A stretch of 64,000 nucleotides of DNA from Membranipora membranacea (Eukaryota > Bryozoa > Gymnolaemata > Cheilostomatida > Membraniporidae): contig OU612072.1 of the NCBI GenBank assembly GCA_914767715.1, positions 18,104,001 through 18,168,000 on the forward strand. The letters run 5' to 3'. The notes under the pieces are model-generated. The model did no database searches. It saw nothing but the letters and a program-made list of their open reading frames with translations, and was not told the DNA's origin. Positions 12,642 through 25,885 of this stretch are shown here, in pieces (the first letter of the stretch is position 1; every line of letters begins with the position of its first letter). The position numbers were made by a program, and so were the translations under genes.

Positions 12642-15600
12642 TTAATTGGCAGCAAAGGCAGCCAGTTTAGATTTGGTATTCTCACTTGTTGTGGTCAGTG
12701 TTTGTTTTTTATGTGAAGGTGTGTCAGATAGTGGACTAGCTTCTGACGAGTCTATTTTTCTCTTTTTCTCAGAGGTTGGATTATTTTTGATGTTTTCTAA
12801 GTTTAGATTTTCACGATCCGCTTGATCACAATATGCCTGTAACAAAAAATAACTTGTAGTCATATACTATCTCTTGTTTGTTGTCTCCATATGATTCTGT
12901 TATTGGGTACTCAAACACTCATCCCCCGATAAAACCAGCTCAGATAGGTTCCCAAGCTAACACAAAAGCGTCATTTCGATATCATTTTGTAGCTCCATCT
13001 CATCCCTGTTAGATTAACTCCACATACTGTGTCTTGAGCAGCATCAATACTCATGCTACCAGCATACCTAGCATGGATAACCGAACTGTCAACATTCTGA
13101 ATCTTGATTCAACTTTTTACCATCCATAAACCAAAAAGTGAGCTCTCGAACCTTCTGTTACTATTCTACTCAATTAACAAGGTCCGTGTTTCATGTGAAA
13201 GGATGACTTGCTATCTTCCATTTCGGAATAAGCTTGATAAACGTTCAAGATGATGATGTTAGTCATGGAACACAAGAACACTTACCTTTTTGACATCCTT
13301 ACTGAGTGACTTGAATTCAGAGAAAGCATCAGCCCGAGATTGTCCGGCGCATTCCTCCTTGTGAAACAGCTCAAAGGCCGTCCTGTCAACAAGAGAGTGC
13401 TTAGTATCAGAAGTAAGGTAGCTTGGTCAATAATTTGTATGATAATTAACTTTTGGTACCCACTATGACTTTGATGATTTTAATTCAGATAACAATATAA
13501 TTTTCACAGTACTTGCATCCCATTTACCAACAGTCAGACAATATGCTATGAAATGCTGAATAAACTATGGTGAATCCAATATGTAAATCCAAGTAGTTGC
13601 GTAAAAGTGTGTTATTCAGTCATAGAATGTCACTTAAAATAATAAGGTTACTAGGTCCACCATCTTCAAAATTTCACATTATTACCATCAAGAGACGTTT
13701 AAAATATTTAACTGGCTTCGATCACTATTGATTTCTTTTCCCCGGCAGTCTTGAAACTCGCAGGGATTAACATAAGATATACAATTACTGTACTCACACT
13801 TTAGGTTTATCAGAGTTGGTCTCTCCAGTCGATGAGTTCTCATCAGTGATTGGTTGTTTGTCAGAGGAGATCTGTTCTGTGGCTGTTATCTTTTTATTAG
13901 ATGTATCTGTTTTCTGCTGCTGCTGTGTTCTTTCTTTACTAAACAGCTTAGTCTGCTTCGACTGAAATTGAATACAATATAATTAAACTAAGCAACACGC
14001 AACATATGCAAAGGAAGGTCGAAGGTCATTATAATGGACAATGTTCCTAAGTGACTGAGAGGTAATGCAATTAGGCTGTATATGACTTCAAGCCTACGAC
14101 TAATAGGTCTCAACTCCTGATTAAACAATCCAGCTCTCATCCCCACAGGACAGGTTCAGGATGTTCATTATTTATGTGGTTACCGGTTTACCTTTGCAGG
14201 CTGCAATGGCAGGTTTGCCAACTTCTTTTGTTCCTGTTTCTGTGACGTTGCGTCATCGATCATTTTATGTAATGATTCAATTGATGTTGGCTTGGCTGTT
14301 GTAAGCGATTTCCTCTGAAAAAAAATTACCGGAAACATTCAGATAATCTGTTTTCTGGGGAAAATAGCAGTAACAGATGTGACACCGATGTACTTGAGAT
14401 CATATGGGCTTGAGGAAATCCCACAAAGATACAAGTAAAGACAGACCTAAATTCAATTAGCTGGGTACCTGATGACAAATTGTGAACATAATGAGGATCT
14501 ACCTTAAATGGATTTTGTCGACTTGATTGACTTTCCTGAGATATCTCATCAACAGACGGCTGTGACAAGGCATTAGCAAAAGATGTCCTCACTGCAAAAG
14601 AAAGATCAAAGTAAATCCCAAAGTGCTGATTGACTCCTAAACGGTAACTTGTGAAAGGAGTAAAAAAATTAAATATCATAGCACTGGCAACATAAGAGAG
14701 TGTCTGACTCGAGGCTATCTGATGCCAAAAGACAGATAATTGGCTGCCTTTGATGAGTATAAGCACAGAAACACATTAAATAATAACCCAATACACTCAC
14801 AAGTCTGAGTCTCAGACACACTGGTGTTCCCTGCAGTAGGTGAATGAGGCTGGGACTTCTGACTTAGTATAGCAGCAGCTTTCTCTTTACTGGGTGTTGT
14901 AGAGAAGCGAGCAGCTGTAAATCTGGATAAATCATCCTCCTCTTGTTGATGAGTGTCTACATCAAGTTGATTTGTACTCTGTCTGTAGGTAGAATGAAGG
15001 AGAATATAAGATTTAGAAACTAAAAATACTCATAGACTCATAATGACCTATTGAATGCTATGTATATACAACACTAAGCAGCGAAAAAAACTCATCTTTT
15101 CTCCAGCGGCCCATAAATCCCAATTCTCCACTTCCGACACCATGTTAGTGCCAGGCACTAAGCAAAGGTGTAGATGTGCCAAACAATCTCTCTTCTGTGG
15201 ATGTGAGAGGGCACTAATCCCAATGTCAATTTCAGTGACCCTCAAAAAAGCTTAGCCCTAAACTCTGAAATGTACTCAAAAGTCAACTTGACTGCAATCA
15301 ACAGTAAACTACAATCCCAGGATAGCCAAAATGACCACAGGTAAATTTGCCCGGTGTCTTGCTTCAGTGAGACTCTACACTGAGAATTTTTATGCTGTGC
15401 TCTCGTATTCTTGCAACAAGGGTAATGGAAACCAGGGTTTTCCTATGTAAGAGGTCTACAATAAGTGTTTGTCGTGACGTGATATTCTTAGGATCGCCGA
15501 AACAGTTTTAGGAACCAGAGTTTTTCCAATTAATATTCGAAGGTCAATGACACCTACCTGCTGACATCATTGAATGAGTTGATAGGCTGAGCGATCAGAC

Positions 15601-18600
15601 CAAACACACTCTCCTGCTCCTCCCCTTCCTCTACTGTATTATATATCTTCTGTTGAGCGAGCTGTAGAAGTTTCTGAGCTAACTCTACATTATGTGTTCT
15701 GTTAGCATACTGAGCTGCTATTCTCAGATAACTCTCAGTCATTAGCTGAGATATCTGATACGCTCTGTCTATTCTCTCCTCTCTACACGCCGTCTGTGTA
15801 CAGAAGAAAAGCTTAGTTACTGATGGGGTATAAGATGTTGTCAAACTGTGACTGGGATGGTGTTAGGGCTTATCGCTGTGCAGACTCAGCTTACTGAAAT
15901 ATTTGTGCTCCGCGTAGTCCCACCTATTGAATGGTGCTGAGGGATTCCTAATGTCAAAAATGCAAGTTAAAGTCTCAAAAGATGATATGCAGTATACTAG
16001 TCGTAACTGCGCGGATAACTTGCAAAACAAAACTAATAGCTACATGAGTCAAGTCATAGCTCTATCGGCAAGTTGCTTACATTCCAGCACTGGTAATCTT
16101 TTTTAATTTCAGAACAAGGATTAGGATATGTTCATTTGATTGACATTAGTTGGCTCAAGGTAATGTCGAAGACCGATCCGAATATCAACATTTACCATTA
16201 TAAAACGCGCGTGGATTTATAGTCTCGATACCCTGTGATACTGTGTGAGAAACCTTGATATTGCTTGTTTTTTTTGTTTGGGTATCAGTACGGGTCTACG
16301 GACTGGATCCTGATTGGGCACAAGAGCATATGAGGTCGGATGCTCTTCCTGACACCACCGTGATACGCCAGGTATCGAACACAGGACCTCTCGATTGAAA
16401 GGCCCATGCCTTACCCATTGCACCACGGCATTTACATTTACCATAATATACCATTGAAAAGCTGCCGGCCAACTGAATATGAGTACCTGAACAAAAACGT
16501 TGACTTTACGAACTCACAGAGAATAATTTGATGAGTGAGGTCTGTTCATGTTTCTCATAAGATGAGGTATCCAGACTTCTGTCGCATATCCAGTTATCGG
16601 CAGACTGTGTTAAAAGTTTGTGTCTCCAAACTGTTTCCTGCAGATCAGAAAAGTTAAGAAATTAGCACTGGCGGCAAACCTAACCATTACGGGAGCAACA
16701 GGGTGGTCTAATTGATCCTAAAACCTGTAGCTTGTCAACAATCCTGGATAAACTATAGCAATACTACAAGCAAGTCAGATTGCAACAAATTATCTTTAAA
16801 GGTATGAGATAAGAATCATATCATACCATTGAATATCAAGTTATTGATGGCACACTTTTCTGGCTGGTTAAGTTGGTACATTACCAAGTTTACCTCTTGA
16901 CCACCAGTTTCTGTTTCCAGATTCAGTAACGGTATCTTATAGTCTAAGATTCCTACAGTTGGACGTGGTGAGACTGCTGGGTACTTGGAGCCGCCCCGAC
17001 ATGTAATACATCTGACTTGAGCTGGAACCTCTGCCAAGCTGACAATAAACTGTGTGTTTTTATCTTTGGACTGTAAAATAAAAAATTCACATGATTGACA
17101 AACGTATGCTGCTGTAAAATAGTGCCTTGGTTTCCTGATTTTGGCATTTAAACAGAACCACCAATTGTAGAGTAAGTTTTTAAGTAATTTAAGATTTATT
17201 GCATATTGTTCAAAGAAGACAACACACAATTCTGCCTGTTTAGTCTATCATATTTCTTCTGTTATATATCGATATCACTTTGAACAACATAAGATACACT
17301 CTCCTAGTAACAGTGATTGTGCAAAACAATAAATTTCATAGCACATAATATTATTTGTTCATGAGATGAGTTATCAGTTGACAGTTTTTACAAGATACCG
17401 TTCGTACCACTAGATATTTTAAAATTACGATTCAATAGCTGGGCTGATAAATTCCATGATGACTCATAGTGGAACAGAGTCATGTATGATAAAAGTGATA
17501 AAGAGTGGAAATTTCCTATGAAGTGTTTCTTTTATCCGTCGCAACTCCTACTCAACTTTGATATAAGAATATCATGGTACAAACAGGCACAAATACTTTT
17601 TAGCTCTCAAATTGTGAGAGATGACTTCTTTCCATAGGCAGAGGAAGTGATTGTATTGCCCTATATGATCTCATGAAACAAGGGGCAATCGCACCACACG
17701 GTGTTGGGGGGGGGGTGAAATTCAAATTATTTACATACATGAAAGAGTCTCAGAGACAAGTTATTGTATTAGCGACGCACAATCAACAAGCGAATTATTA
17801 AGACAACATAACTTTCACAGCGGGTAGTAGTTGTAGGATCATACAGTACCTTTGTGTTAAGTACAGGAGTCCAGAGACCGTGTCCATTAATTCTATAGAA
17901 TGATAATATACCACTAGAGTCATACATGGCCGGGGTACCTTCTGATGTAAACCTATCAAAAATAACATATACGGGCCTGTCAAACATATATACATATACG
18001 AACCTGTCAAACATATACATATACATTTACATCAGCAGTGTCGGTCGCTCATGAGTAGTAAGCCAACACACTAACTTATTTACGGTATGGATATGTTGCA
18101 GTCAAAACAAAATTATGGGTGAAGGATTGAGTGAGGTAATTAGGAATCTTATGTTATCTTGAAGTCAAATTTTCCACTTCCAATTAAACAGCTGTGTAGC
18201 ATCGTCAAAGTGATTGCGTGTCAAAAGTCCCCTTAGTGAATGGCTCATGATAGCTCAGATGTAGCTATTATCAATTTGCCATGGGGTTTACGATGCTTTA
18301 GACAAGTTTCTTTGCTCCATTGCGAATGAATTTTTCAAATTCTGAGAGCAAATATTGAACATTCCTCTCTTCATTCAAGGCATAAATATTAGCTAGGGTT
18401 TAGGTTGGCTAGTTTGGAAACAAGAAAATGTTAGCTAGCATCAATTTTAGCTAGCTAAGGCAGAAATTTATATGAAGTAATGGGGTAACATAAATGTCAG
18501 CTAGCCATAACTTTCGCTATTTCAATAATGTGTATAGAGGCAACTTTTCCTTCGACGAACACTTAACACCTCTAGTGTGTATTGATATATAGGGATGACA

Positions 18601-21167
18601 TACCCGATCCATTGTAGAGTAGTATTACAGCTGAGAGGTAGTTTACCACAGTGTGTCAGAACTTCTCTTCTACCTGTCATGGTTAATATACTCATAGACA
18701 GGTGCTGGTAACCGCTCTCAGCTGTCAAATATAATATACCATGTCAACTGCATGATGTGTGAATACTCCCTCAGTACAACAAAAGAGAGTCTCAAGTCTC
18801 GTCTCCAAAAAATCGTGGATAAAGTGATCATCATTATGATACCTGTGTATACTAATGGTGATAAATTTCTTAGGATCAATTGGATCGTGTCACAGAGATT
18901 GGGAATGGTGGTGAGGAGGGGGGATGTATGTTGGTGTATTGGGTCACATCCTGGTCAATGCTATCAGTAATGAGTATGTGCTGTTAGATTGTGTCTAGTA
19001 TGTGCCTTGGCACTTATTATGCCTCGAATGATCTGAGTGACATCCCTCTGAAAATTCATCTATAATGTGATCAACATCATGACACACTTTTGGATATAAA
19101 TGGTAATAAACTTCTGATTAATCAGGTCACGAGCAGGGGGATGGGGAGGGAAGGATGTGGTCATGTGTCACATCCCGGTTAATGCTATCTGTAGTGAGTA
19201 TATTCTTTCTGATGGGATAGGGGTTTTGTATACACTGAGAAACTTCCAGCAGATCTTTCCACTCACCAGGCGCTGTATGATAGACCACAAAGAGCACATT
19301 ATTATATCCACTCATAGCTACAGGTGCTCCTGGTAACATGAATGGTGCTAGCTGGAATCCTGCTGTGGAAAACCCTCTGATCATGTGACTGCTGGTTGCT
19401 CTGGCGACAAACTCTCCGCCCACACAAACACACTGCACTGTCTCGTGTTTATCTAGTGTAGCTGACCATTGAGTTTTATCATCGCCTCCCGCAAAGTTTA
19501 TACACAGTAAGGAACTACATATAATAAATAACATGTTATATAGTATTTTTTTCTTAATGGCGGAACAAGTTAAACCAAATTACAATCAAAACAATTCTAC
19601 GTGGTGTATGGCCTTGACAAACCTTGAAACTTGTAGTCTGAATATGGCTTGATAATAAAGTCATATTGCATTTTAGCCGTGTCCAATTACAAATGTCATA
19701 TCCCGGCTTTGCATAGTTTTGATGGGTACACCGGAAAAATTGATATCAAATTGATAAAAAAACTAAACCAATGTGAAGACCCGGAGCTTGCTTTACCCGA
19801 CTTTCTAAATTAATACAAATTTTATATTTCCATCATGGTAGTAATTTCAACTTCTAATCCAACATTACCACAAACTTGAAGACCAAAATTTTATAATTCT
19901 ATAATTTTATAGGAACTCAATTGACTTGGAACATGCAGATGATTTAAAAAGCAGACTTGATAGTGTTCAAGTTCCATTTGAAGTACTAACCTGCGGGCGT
20001 TACCGTTATCTTCACTAGCTAACAGAACACACTGATCTCCTAGGTCTGCCATACTCAGGTTATCTGTGTTATTTATATGTATAGTGTGATGTTTACTCGT
20101 GTCGTGGAACTCAATATCGATCGTGTTATCATCCTCTGATGAGTAACATCGGATCAGTCCAACTTCATTCCATACCTGTGGGACAATACATAGAATATTT
20201 AAAACTCGATAGACAAGGAATGAGTTTAGAGCCAGATTCGAAATCCCAATGCTTCAATACATGTATGTACTCACAAATTTTCGTCACACTGCTGCCATCC
20301 ATTGTTGAGAAATAGGCAACAATACCTGATAGGTGTATAAACAAAAAGTGACATGGATAGAGGGAACTCCCCCAGGTCACGTGACAAATTGCGTTGAAAA
20401 GCATTAGGTATTTTAGTAATCTAGTATCTGATTAGGCTCTTGATCTAGAATTATGACCTCTAAACCCTCTCATGAGCCTATAGAAAAGTATGTTTAGAGT
20501 GTCTCCATCCAGCTATAAAAGCCTCTGTTTCCAAAAATTACCATAATTCACACAATGCTCATCAAACATCATCATTGAACTCTGTCGACGTCATCGAATT
20601 CCGGATTTATCTCTACCTAATTCCAAATTTTGTTTACACACTATTTGGAAAAACTTCTAGGTAAATGAGCATGGAGATTCCAAATCTGACAGCCATTAAG
20701 CTCTCAACTCTTTCCTTATCTAACAACCTTTAAGGACTGCGCTACAAGCTGGAAATAGGCTTGATCCCTCTGATTCTCGGGCAATAGCGGATATCGTATC
20801 AAAAAGAGGGCGACTGATTTCCCCTTTGCCAAGTTAAAACAAGAATTTATCATAGAGGCAAGTTTTACCAATGGGTATTCAAGTGGCTAGCTGTAGCTAG
20901 GCGTTTGATTAGTTAAAAGAAATCCATAAAATATATTCAGATGCAACATTACCTGCAATATGTAGGTTAGCTATTCAAAAGTATATTAGCTACTAACCAA
21001 GTAACATGACTTCTGATTAGCTGGAGTAGGTTGGAATGGCGACTGTTCCTCTGTATGTGGAGCTCTACTAGTCTTACTGACAGAGAGGGTCACATCAGCT
21101 CTGGTTGTCGGATCAGCAGGCTTATCTATAACTGATGTGGTGGCCAGAGAACCGGTCATCTCAGAAC
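12642..21167 (-). pseudogene. WDHD1: 5'-truncated WDHD1 paralogue, exons 9-22 only (still open)
   Basis: Partial duplicate of WDHD1, the Ctf4/AND-1 replisome hub. Exons on the minus strand: 20998-21167, 19991-20175, 19267-19514, 18604-18721, 17850-17952, 16894-17070, 16518-16637, 15558-15793, 14801-14982, 14503-14591, 14192-14314, 13798-13961, 13286-13382 and 12642-12836. Every splice site is kept and no exon has a frameshift; length changes against the full gene are in frame (exon 9 is 6 bp shorter, exon 20 is 3 bp longer). It retains the SepB/Ctf4 middle propeller, the helical part and the HMG-like tail. It lacks exons 1-8, which encode the start codon, the WD40 propeller and the acidic linker. 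Upstream DNA is the left end of copy 2, so it has no native promoter. I call it a pseudogene by structure, but transcription from a captured promoter is possible. Confidence 0.85.
16203..16433 (-). mobile_element. tRNA-derived SINE in WDHD1 intron, copy 1
   Basis: On the minus strand it reads TGGTGCAATGGGTAAGGC (A-box region) and then TGTTCGATACC (B-box), followed by a body that ends near ctcgagactata-type sequence at about 16219. It is flanked by imperfect 15-bp repeats, acatttaccattata at 16188-16202 and acatttaccataata at 16434-16448, consistent with a target-site duplication. The same insertion is present in copy 2 (32962-33161), so it predates the duplication. A fragment of the family lies at 63012-63143. 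Confidence 0.75.
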
Positions 21168-24100
21168 CTTAATATAATTAAAGGTAAATAATTAGGGTAT
21201 CATAAAAGTTTGTTACGAGTAAGATAACGACAACTTCCGGACATAATGTGAGAAAACATATAGACAAGAAAGAACAAGTGAAATATGTATCGAGTCACTC
21301 TATGGCCTCATAGGGAATATGGTTCTCAAGAGGTGCAAACTCCCTCTTAACCATGCTGGAAGAGCCAGCGTTGTCAAAATTTAGAGGACAACTCCTAGTA
21401 AGTGACAATTTTATTTTTTTATCTTTTTTGAATCAATACATATTCAACGGCATTAATCCAAATTTGGAAATCAAAAACCACTACAGGCACTAAGGGTTCC
21501 ATTCCCATTAGGACGGTAGGGCACCCCTTAAACAGTCATCAAAGGCGAGGGGCTAAGTACACTGACATTCAATTGTCACTATGACGCAGCCTGGCGCCTG
21601 CCATCCATCTAAAGTTAGTCCTGTCAACATAAATATATTACATTAAAATACAAAGCCGTGCACTCGCAAGTACCTAAAAACATGCTCATCACTACTCATA
21701 ACTGTCCAATTGATCATCTGTACTATTCCACACCAGTCATTTAGCTCAATTTTATTTTTAATACCGCATATTATATGGTCATTCATAATATGCCTGAAAA
21801 CAGACAAACTAACTTGCATTCAACATTATGCCTGCAAATATAGGCAAGTTTATTTTCTTTGTTTAACTAACTAACTAACTAACTGAATCACCCTTTCTAC
21901 TTGAATTCCACCATATGTTCAGTATACAAACACCTCATCACTGCGGTGAGGTCTCATTTTGAATTGGGCTTATCGCCTGTGAAACATCTAAACATAAAAG
22001 ACATGCAGTGACAAGACAATTGTTTTTTTCAGGTAAGGTAAGGCATTATTATATTTAGCTGTTGCATGTTGCCTGGAAATGTTAGAACAACTTACTCAAT
22101 TGGAATTATGGAGTCATCAAAAATAGACATATAAATCAAAATCAAGTTTTGAAATCAAAATATTTGTATCATCTAAACGTCAGAAGTACAATTCAAAAGA
22201 CATGTGACAACACTCCAACTCTTATACAGATACATAAACGTAAGCTTTGATATTTCATTGGTACAGTGTTCCACAGAGGGAGATGTAGTATTAGTGGTCA
22301 CGGAACAGCCTGATGTTAGCGCTGTTATTAACTTGTGATCTCATAGTGCCACAAAAGTGACTCCTTGCCACAGCATGAGTTGACCGAGACACACGGTTTC
22401 AAGGAGTATGTCATGTGATGAAGATACATGCGGGTAGTCGTATTTGGTAGAGCTGTTATACGATCATTTCACATACTCATAATTTACAGAGTAAAATTTG
22501 TTAAATCAGTGCCAATCGCCCAATTTGAATCACATCAACAAAGACTTTACTCTATGGCCCTAGCCTAGTCATGCGGCCACTTTATTGTTTAAATAGATGA
22601 GAAGCAAAACAAAAAAAAGTGAGCATATGACAAGGCTACATCGACACACATTATCTTCTTTTCTATGATGATTAGAAACGAAAATCAGTTGCATAGTGAT
22701 GAATACACAGACTGTTCATGACATCACAAAGTATCGGCATACCGCAACATGTAAAAAGATATTATCAGCATTTTTTTACTTTTTTCAGGCAAATTATTTG
22801 CATTTTGAGGTATTAACTAACCTGAGAAATACAGCTCTGCTCTCAGAATTTGATTGATTGATTTAGCTAAGACTTATCTTCTCTCTATATCTGAGAGGAT
22901 AACTCACAAGGATTGTGCTCTCACAAAACTAATAAAAATTCACCTACAGTTGTTGTCGTTGAGATGGAGTCACTTGTTGGGTACAATTATAAAGTAGAGT
23001 GAGATGTGACCTGATAAGCTGTATGGGTTACGTTTCAGTCAACAGATTTATTTAGAAAATCACTCTATTGTTTATGATTCGTCATTGAAGACCTTTCATC
23101 GATGCACCTATTGAGTAATATCTCAAGGTCCTTTTTCTGCTCAAAATATTTACAAGGGACGGATCATACTACAACTGCATCTCCTGACTTTGCGCTTTGA
23201 GTGGGTGGGGGGGGGGGGGTGATGAAGGATTGAACCTCTTTCAGTTTCTTGTTCCATTTTAAGTTTACAGAAGATTTTTCTAACAACTCATGTTTTTTTG
23301 CAATTCTCATACAAGCAAAAACTGATCTTATAAAAGAGAAGATATCACTATATCCTAATCCGCACGATTGGGCTTTCATCATTCCCACCCCCATCCACTC
23401 GAAGCCCGAAGTCAGGTAATGCAGTAGCCCTATGGTATATGAATGTATTGTTTTATTAATATCACAAAATGAGAAAAATATAACCCAACTTTTGTTTGCA
23501 ATAACCCTCCGCCACCACAGAGGGAAGAACAGACTTGTTCTAGTCCATCCCGAATAAGCACCCCCATAATAGCCAATACTTGACAGCTTTGTTTGTATTC
23601 TGCCAGCACCCACAAAATGTATGTATGTTTTGTATTGTCTCAGGAAGAGAATTAAAAATGTTTATGTGGGTGCTCTCTAAAAATATTCTCTAAAAAAAAG
23701 CTCAGTTTTAATGTAATGTAAAAATATGTGGATATAAAACGATATATGGAATAAATTTGTATAAAAAATTACATTTCAAATCTATTTACGAAAAACTGTG
23801 TGTAAATATCTGACGGAATGGGCTCTAAAACAGTTAGAGCGTAGCTGAGTTCTTTGTTTTATTGCCTGAAACCGGCCTGAGGGAAGCGTTTTTAATTTTA
23901 GCACTGGATCAGATTGGTTGCCAGCAACCATTCTCAGGCTCGACTCTTGGTTTTCAGTTTGCGCACATATAGGTCTTGTATATTAGTAAAAGATTGACCG
24001 CCTGCTAGTTATTCTGCTGTGCTGATAAGATGTTTTAGTTTTCGATGGGAGTCTGATTTGAGATGTTTGAAGACCACCACTAGATTATAGCTGATAACAC

Positions 24101-25885
24101 TTTCTATGAATGATTTGTAACAGGTTCGTATGATTTTCTCGTTTATGCTCAGATGGTAGAGTTTGGCAAGTAGGTGAGTTCTGGTTCGAGCTTTCTTGTT
24201 GGTCTTCTCAGTATTGAGTGTAAAGTCTAGTTTTATTAGATAGAACTGTGCCGAGATAGGTGAAGGAGTCTACAACTTCGATGTTAGTATTGTCAATGAT
24301 TAGTGACGGCGCTGGCAGAGGGTTACCTCTTACATTGCTGGATACTAGCTCTTTCGTTTTCTTGGCATTGAGGAGAAGGTCGTTGGAGAAGCACGAGTTT
24401 TCCAAATGGGCAGCTTCTTCTTGTAACTTTGTTTGTGTTGTTTCAGAAAGATATTCTAGTAGAACCGTGTCGTCAGCAAATTTTATAACAGTTGTTGATT
24501 GATGGACTAAAGCCATCTGTGCTTCATACAGAGAGAACATGAACGGACTCAGGACACAGCCCTGTGGACTTCCTGTTGACGTGCTGATGATTTTGGATGT
24601 GTTGGTTGATGTTATTACCTTCTGTTTCGGTTGATCAGAAAACTATGAACCCAATTAACTATGTTTGGATGGAAGTCATAGTCACTGAGTTTATCTGTGA
24701 GTAATTTTGGATTGATGGTATTGAAGGCACTTGTATAATCGATGAATAGAGCTCTGACATGGTTCTGGGCATTCGTATCCAGATGTTCACTGATCTTGTC
24801 AATCAAAGTGATGAGAGCGTCTTCAGTTGACCTGTTTGGTTTGTACGCAAACTGTGATGAGTCATTCAGCTTTGGTGACATTCTTGTTTTTCCAGGCATT
24901 TACCGACCATCGATGTTTGAGCGGTCTAAAATCCTTAGGTTCATTTGCACCAGCACATTTAGGTATGGGTTTGATACTTGCCATTTTCCACACTGTAGGC
25001 ATGCATCCCTGTTTGATCGACATGTTGAACAGGTCAGTGAGTGGTTGTGCAATCGTTGGCGTTGATGATTTGAGTAGACGGGCTGTGATATTATCTGCCC
25101 CTGGGCTCTTATTCATTTGGCGCCGCACAGAGTTGAATAAACTTCGTCAAAACTAATGCTGGCGGTGATGAGATAATATATGAATTAAGTCTGCTATCGC
25201 TTAGAGTTATATGCTGAACTGCATGAAAGGAATGTTCCCTTTTTGTAATGATCGAAATACATCTTTATCTAAAGCGTTCTCTGCAATCTTTATAGTTGTA
25301 AATCGATATAAAAAAAGCAGTCAAAGTTATTGATCAGTCAATAAAATTGAGCCATTGACACAGACAAAAAACTCATGGAAGGTAACACCATACCTTTTTT
25401 TGCATTGGAAACAGCACTTTTCTAATAGGGACGTTTTGCTTGGATTGATTTTGACTTTCTATATTGACAGTTATTTATTTGATGATCAGTTAATCCAGTC
25501 GCATATCAAATTGCAAAGCATACCAACATATGCAAGCAACCGTGCAGTAATCACTATGACCAGCAAAAAATAAATCTATAAAAATTAGAATTCAAAGCAA
25601 ATACAGTACCATCTACATACTCTACATTTACAATCCCTATGATCATAAACTGGAAAATCCCATACTCAATCGTTTTGGGATTTCCATGAGTAATGGAAAA
25701 TCATTCAACCATAATCCTGTTTTATTCAGTTTCTATTCATCAGTTGTCAGGCTTTTCATAGTGATGCTAGCAGTTGAGGTGACTACTATTGAATCTAACC
25801 TCAGCCGGATAAAATATAATAAACAGTGAATCATAGTTAATCTGTACCATACACTACCTATAAGAGAGTTATCTGTTAGTATAAG
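21168..25885. other. Duplication junction and non-coding left part of copy 2
   Basis: It includes the end of copy 1 (21168-21379), the junction, and sequence equivalent to 4213-8738: a (TAAC)n tail at about 21866-21885, a poly-G run at about 23208-23219 and the LINE fragment. Copy 2 has about 90 bp at 25261-25352 absent from copy 1, while copy 1 has about 80 bp after 8015 absent here. The minus-strand frame at 23164-23613 is considered spurious. Confidence 0.55.
24010..25153 (-). mobile_element. Non-LTR retrotransposon RT fragment (CR1/L2-like), copy 2
   Basis: The better of the two duplicated fragments. Minus-strand motifs in order: NKSPGADNITARLLK, VWKMASIKPIPKCAG, QFAYKPNRSTEDALITLIDK, ALFIDYTSAFNTI, GSPQGCVLSPFMFSLY and the catalytic KFADDTVLL. 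These are followed by the thumb-like ESVISYNLVVVFKHLK and a stop at 24010. At least one frame break exists near 24900 and another near 24600, so it is not active. There is no endonuclease or ORF1; it was truncated at the 5' end, as is usual for LINE insertions. The fragment lies between the duplication junction and the caspase promoter region. Confidence 0.88.

Larger units (their letters stand above)
4213..21379. repeat. Tandem segmental duplication, copy 1 (~17.2 kb)
   Basis: The sequence from about 4213 (aatttagaggacaactcc) is repeated in the same orientation from about 21378. Copy 1 ends at about 21379, where ttgtcaaaa runs straight into the start of copy 2. The unit carries a LINE fragment, a caspase gene (+) and WDHD1 exons 9-22 (-). 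Offsets between equivalent points drift from about 17165 at the left end to about 16723 in the right part, which reflects indels. Similarity is uneven: near identity over about 17850-20175, strong divergence over about 11620-12630 and 12840-13280. Confidence 0.95.

Noticed and set aside
16953-17147. Alternative frame overlapping WDHD1 exon 14 (also 33681-33875)
   Set aside because: Another frame of a clearly coding exon; the WDHD1 frame has family homology.
17769-18026. Tyr/Met-rich minus-strand frame (MYMYMFDRF...)
   Set aside because: It is the read-through of WDHD1 exon 13 into flanking introns with catatatacatatac repeats, not a separate gene.
24260-25156. Plus-strand frames over the LINE fragment
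   Set aside because: Antisense shadows of the reverse-transcriptase frame.
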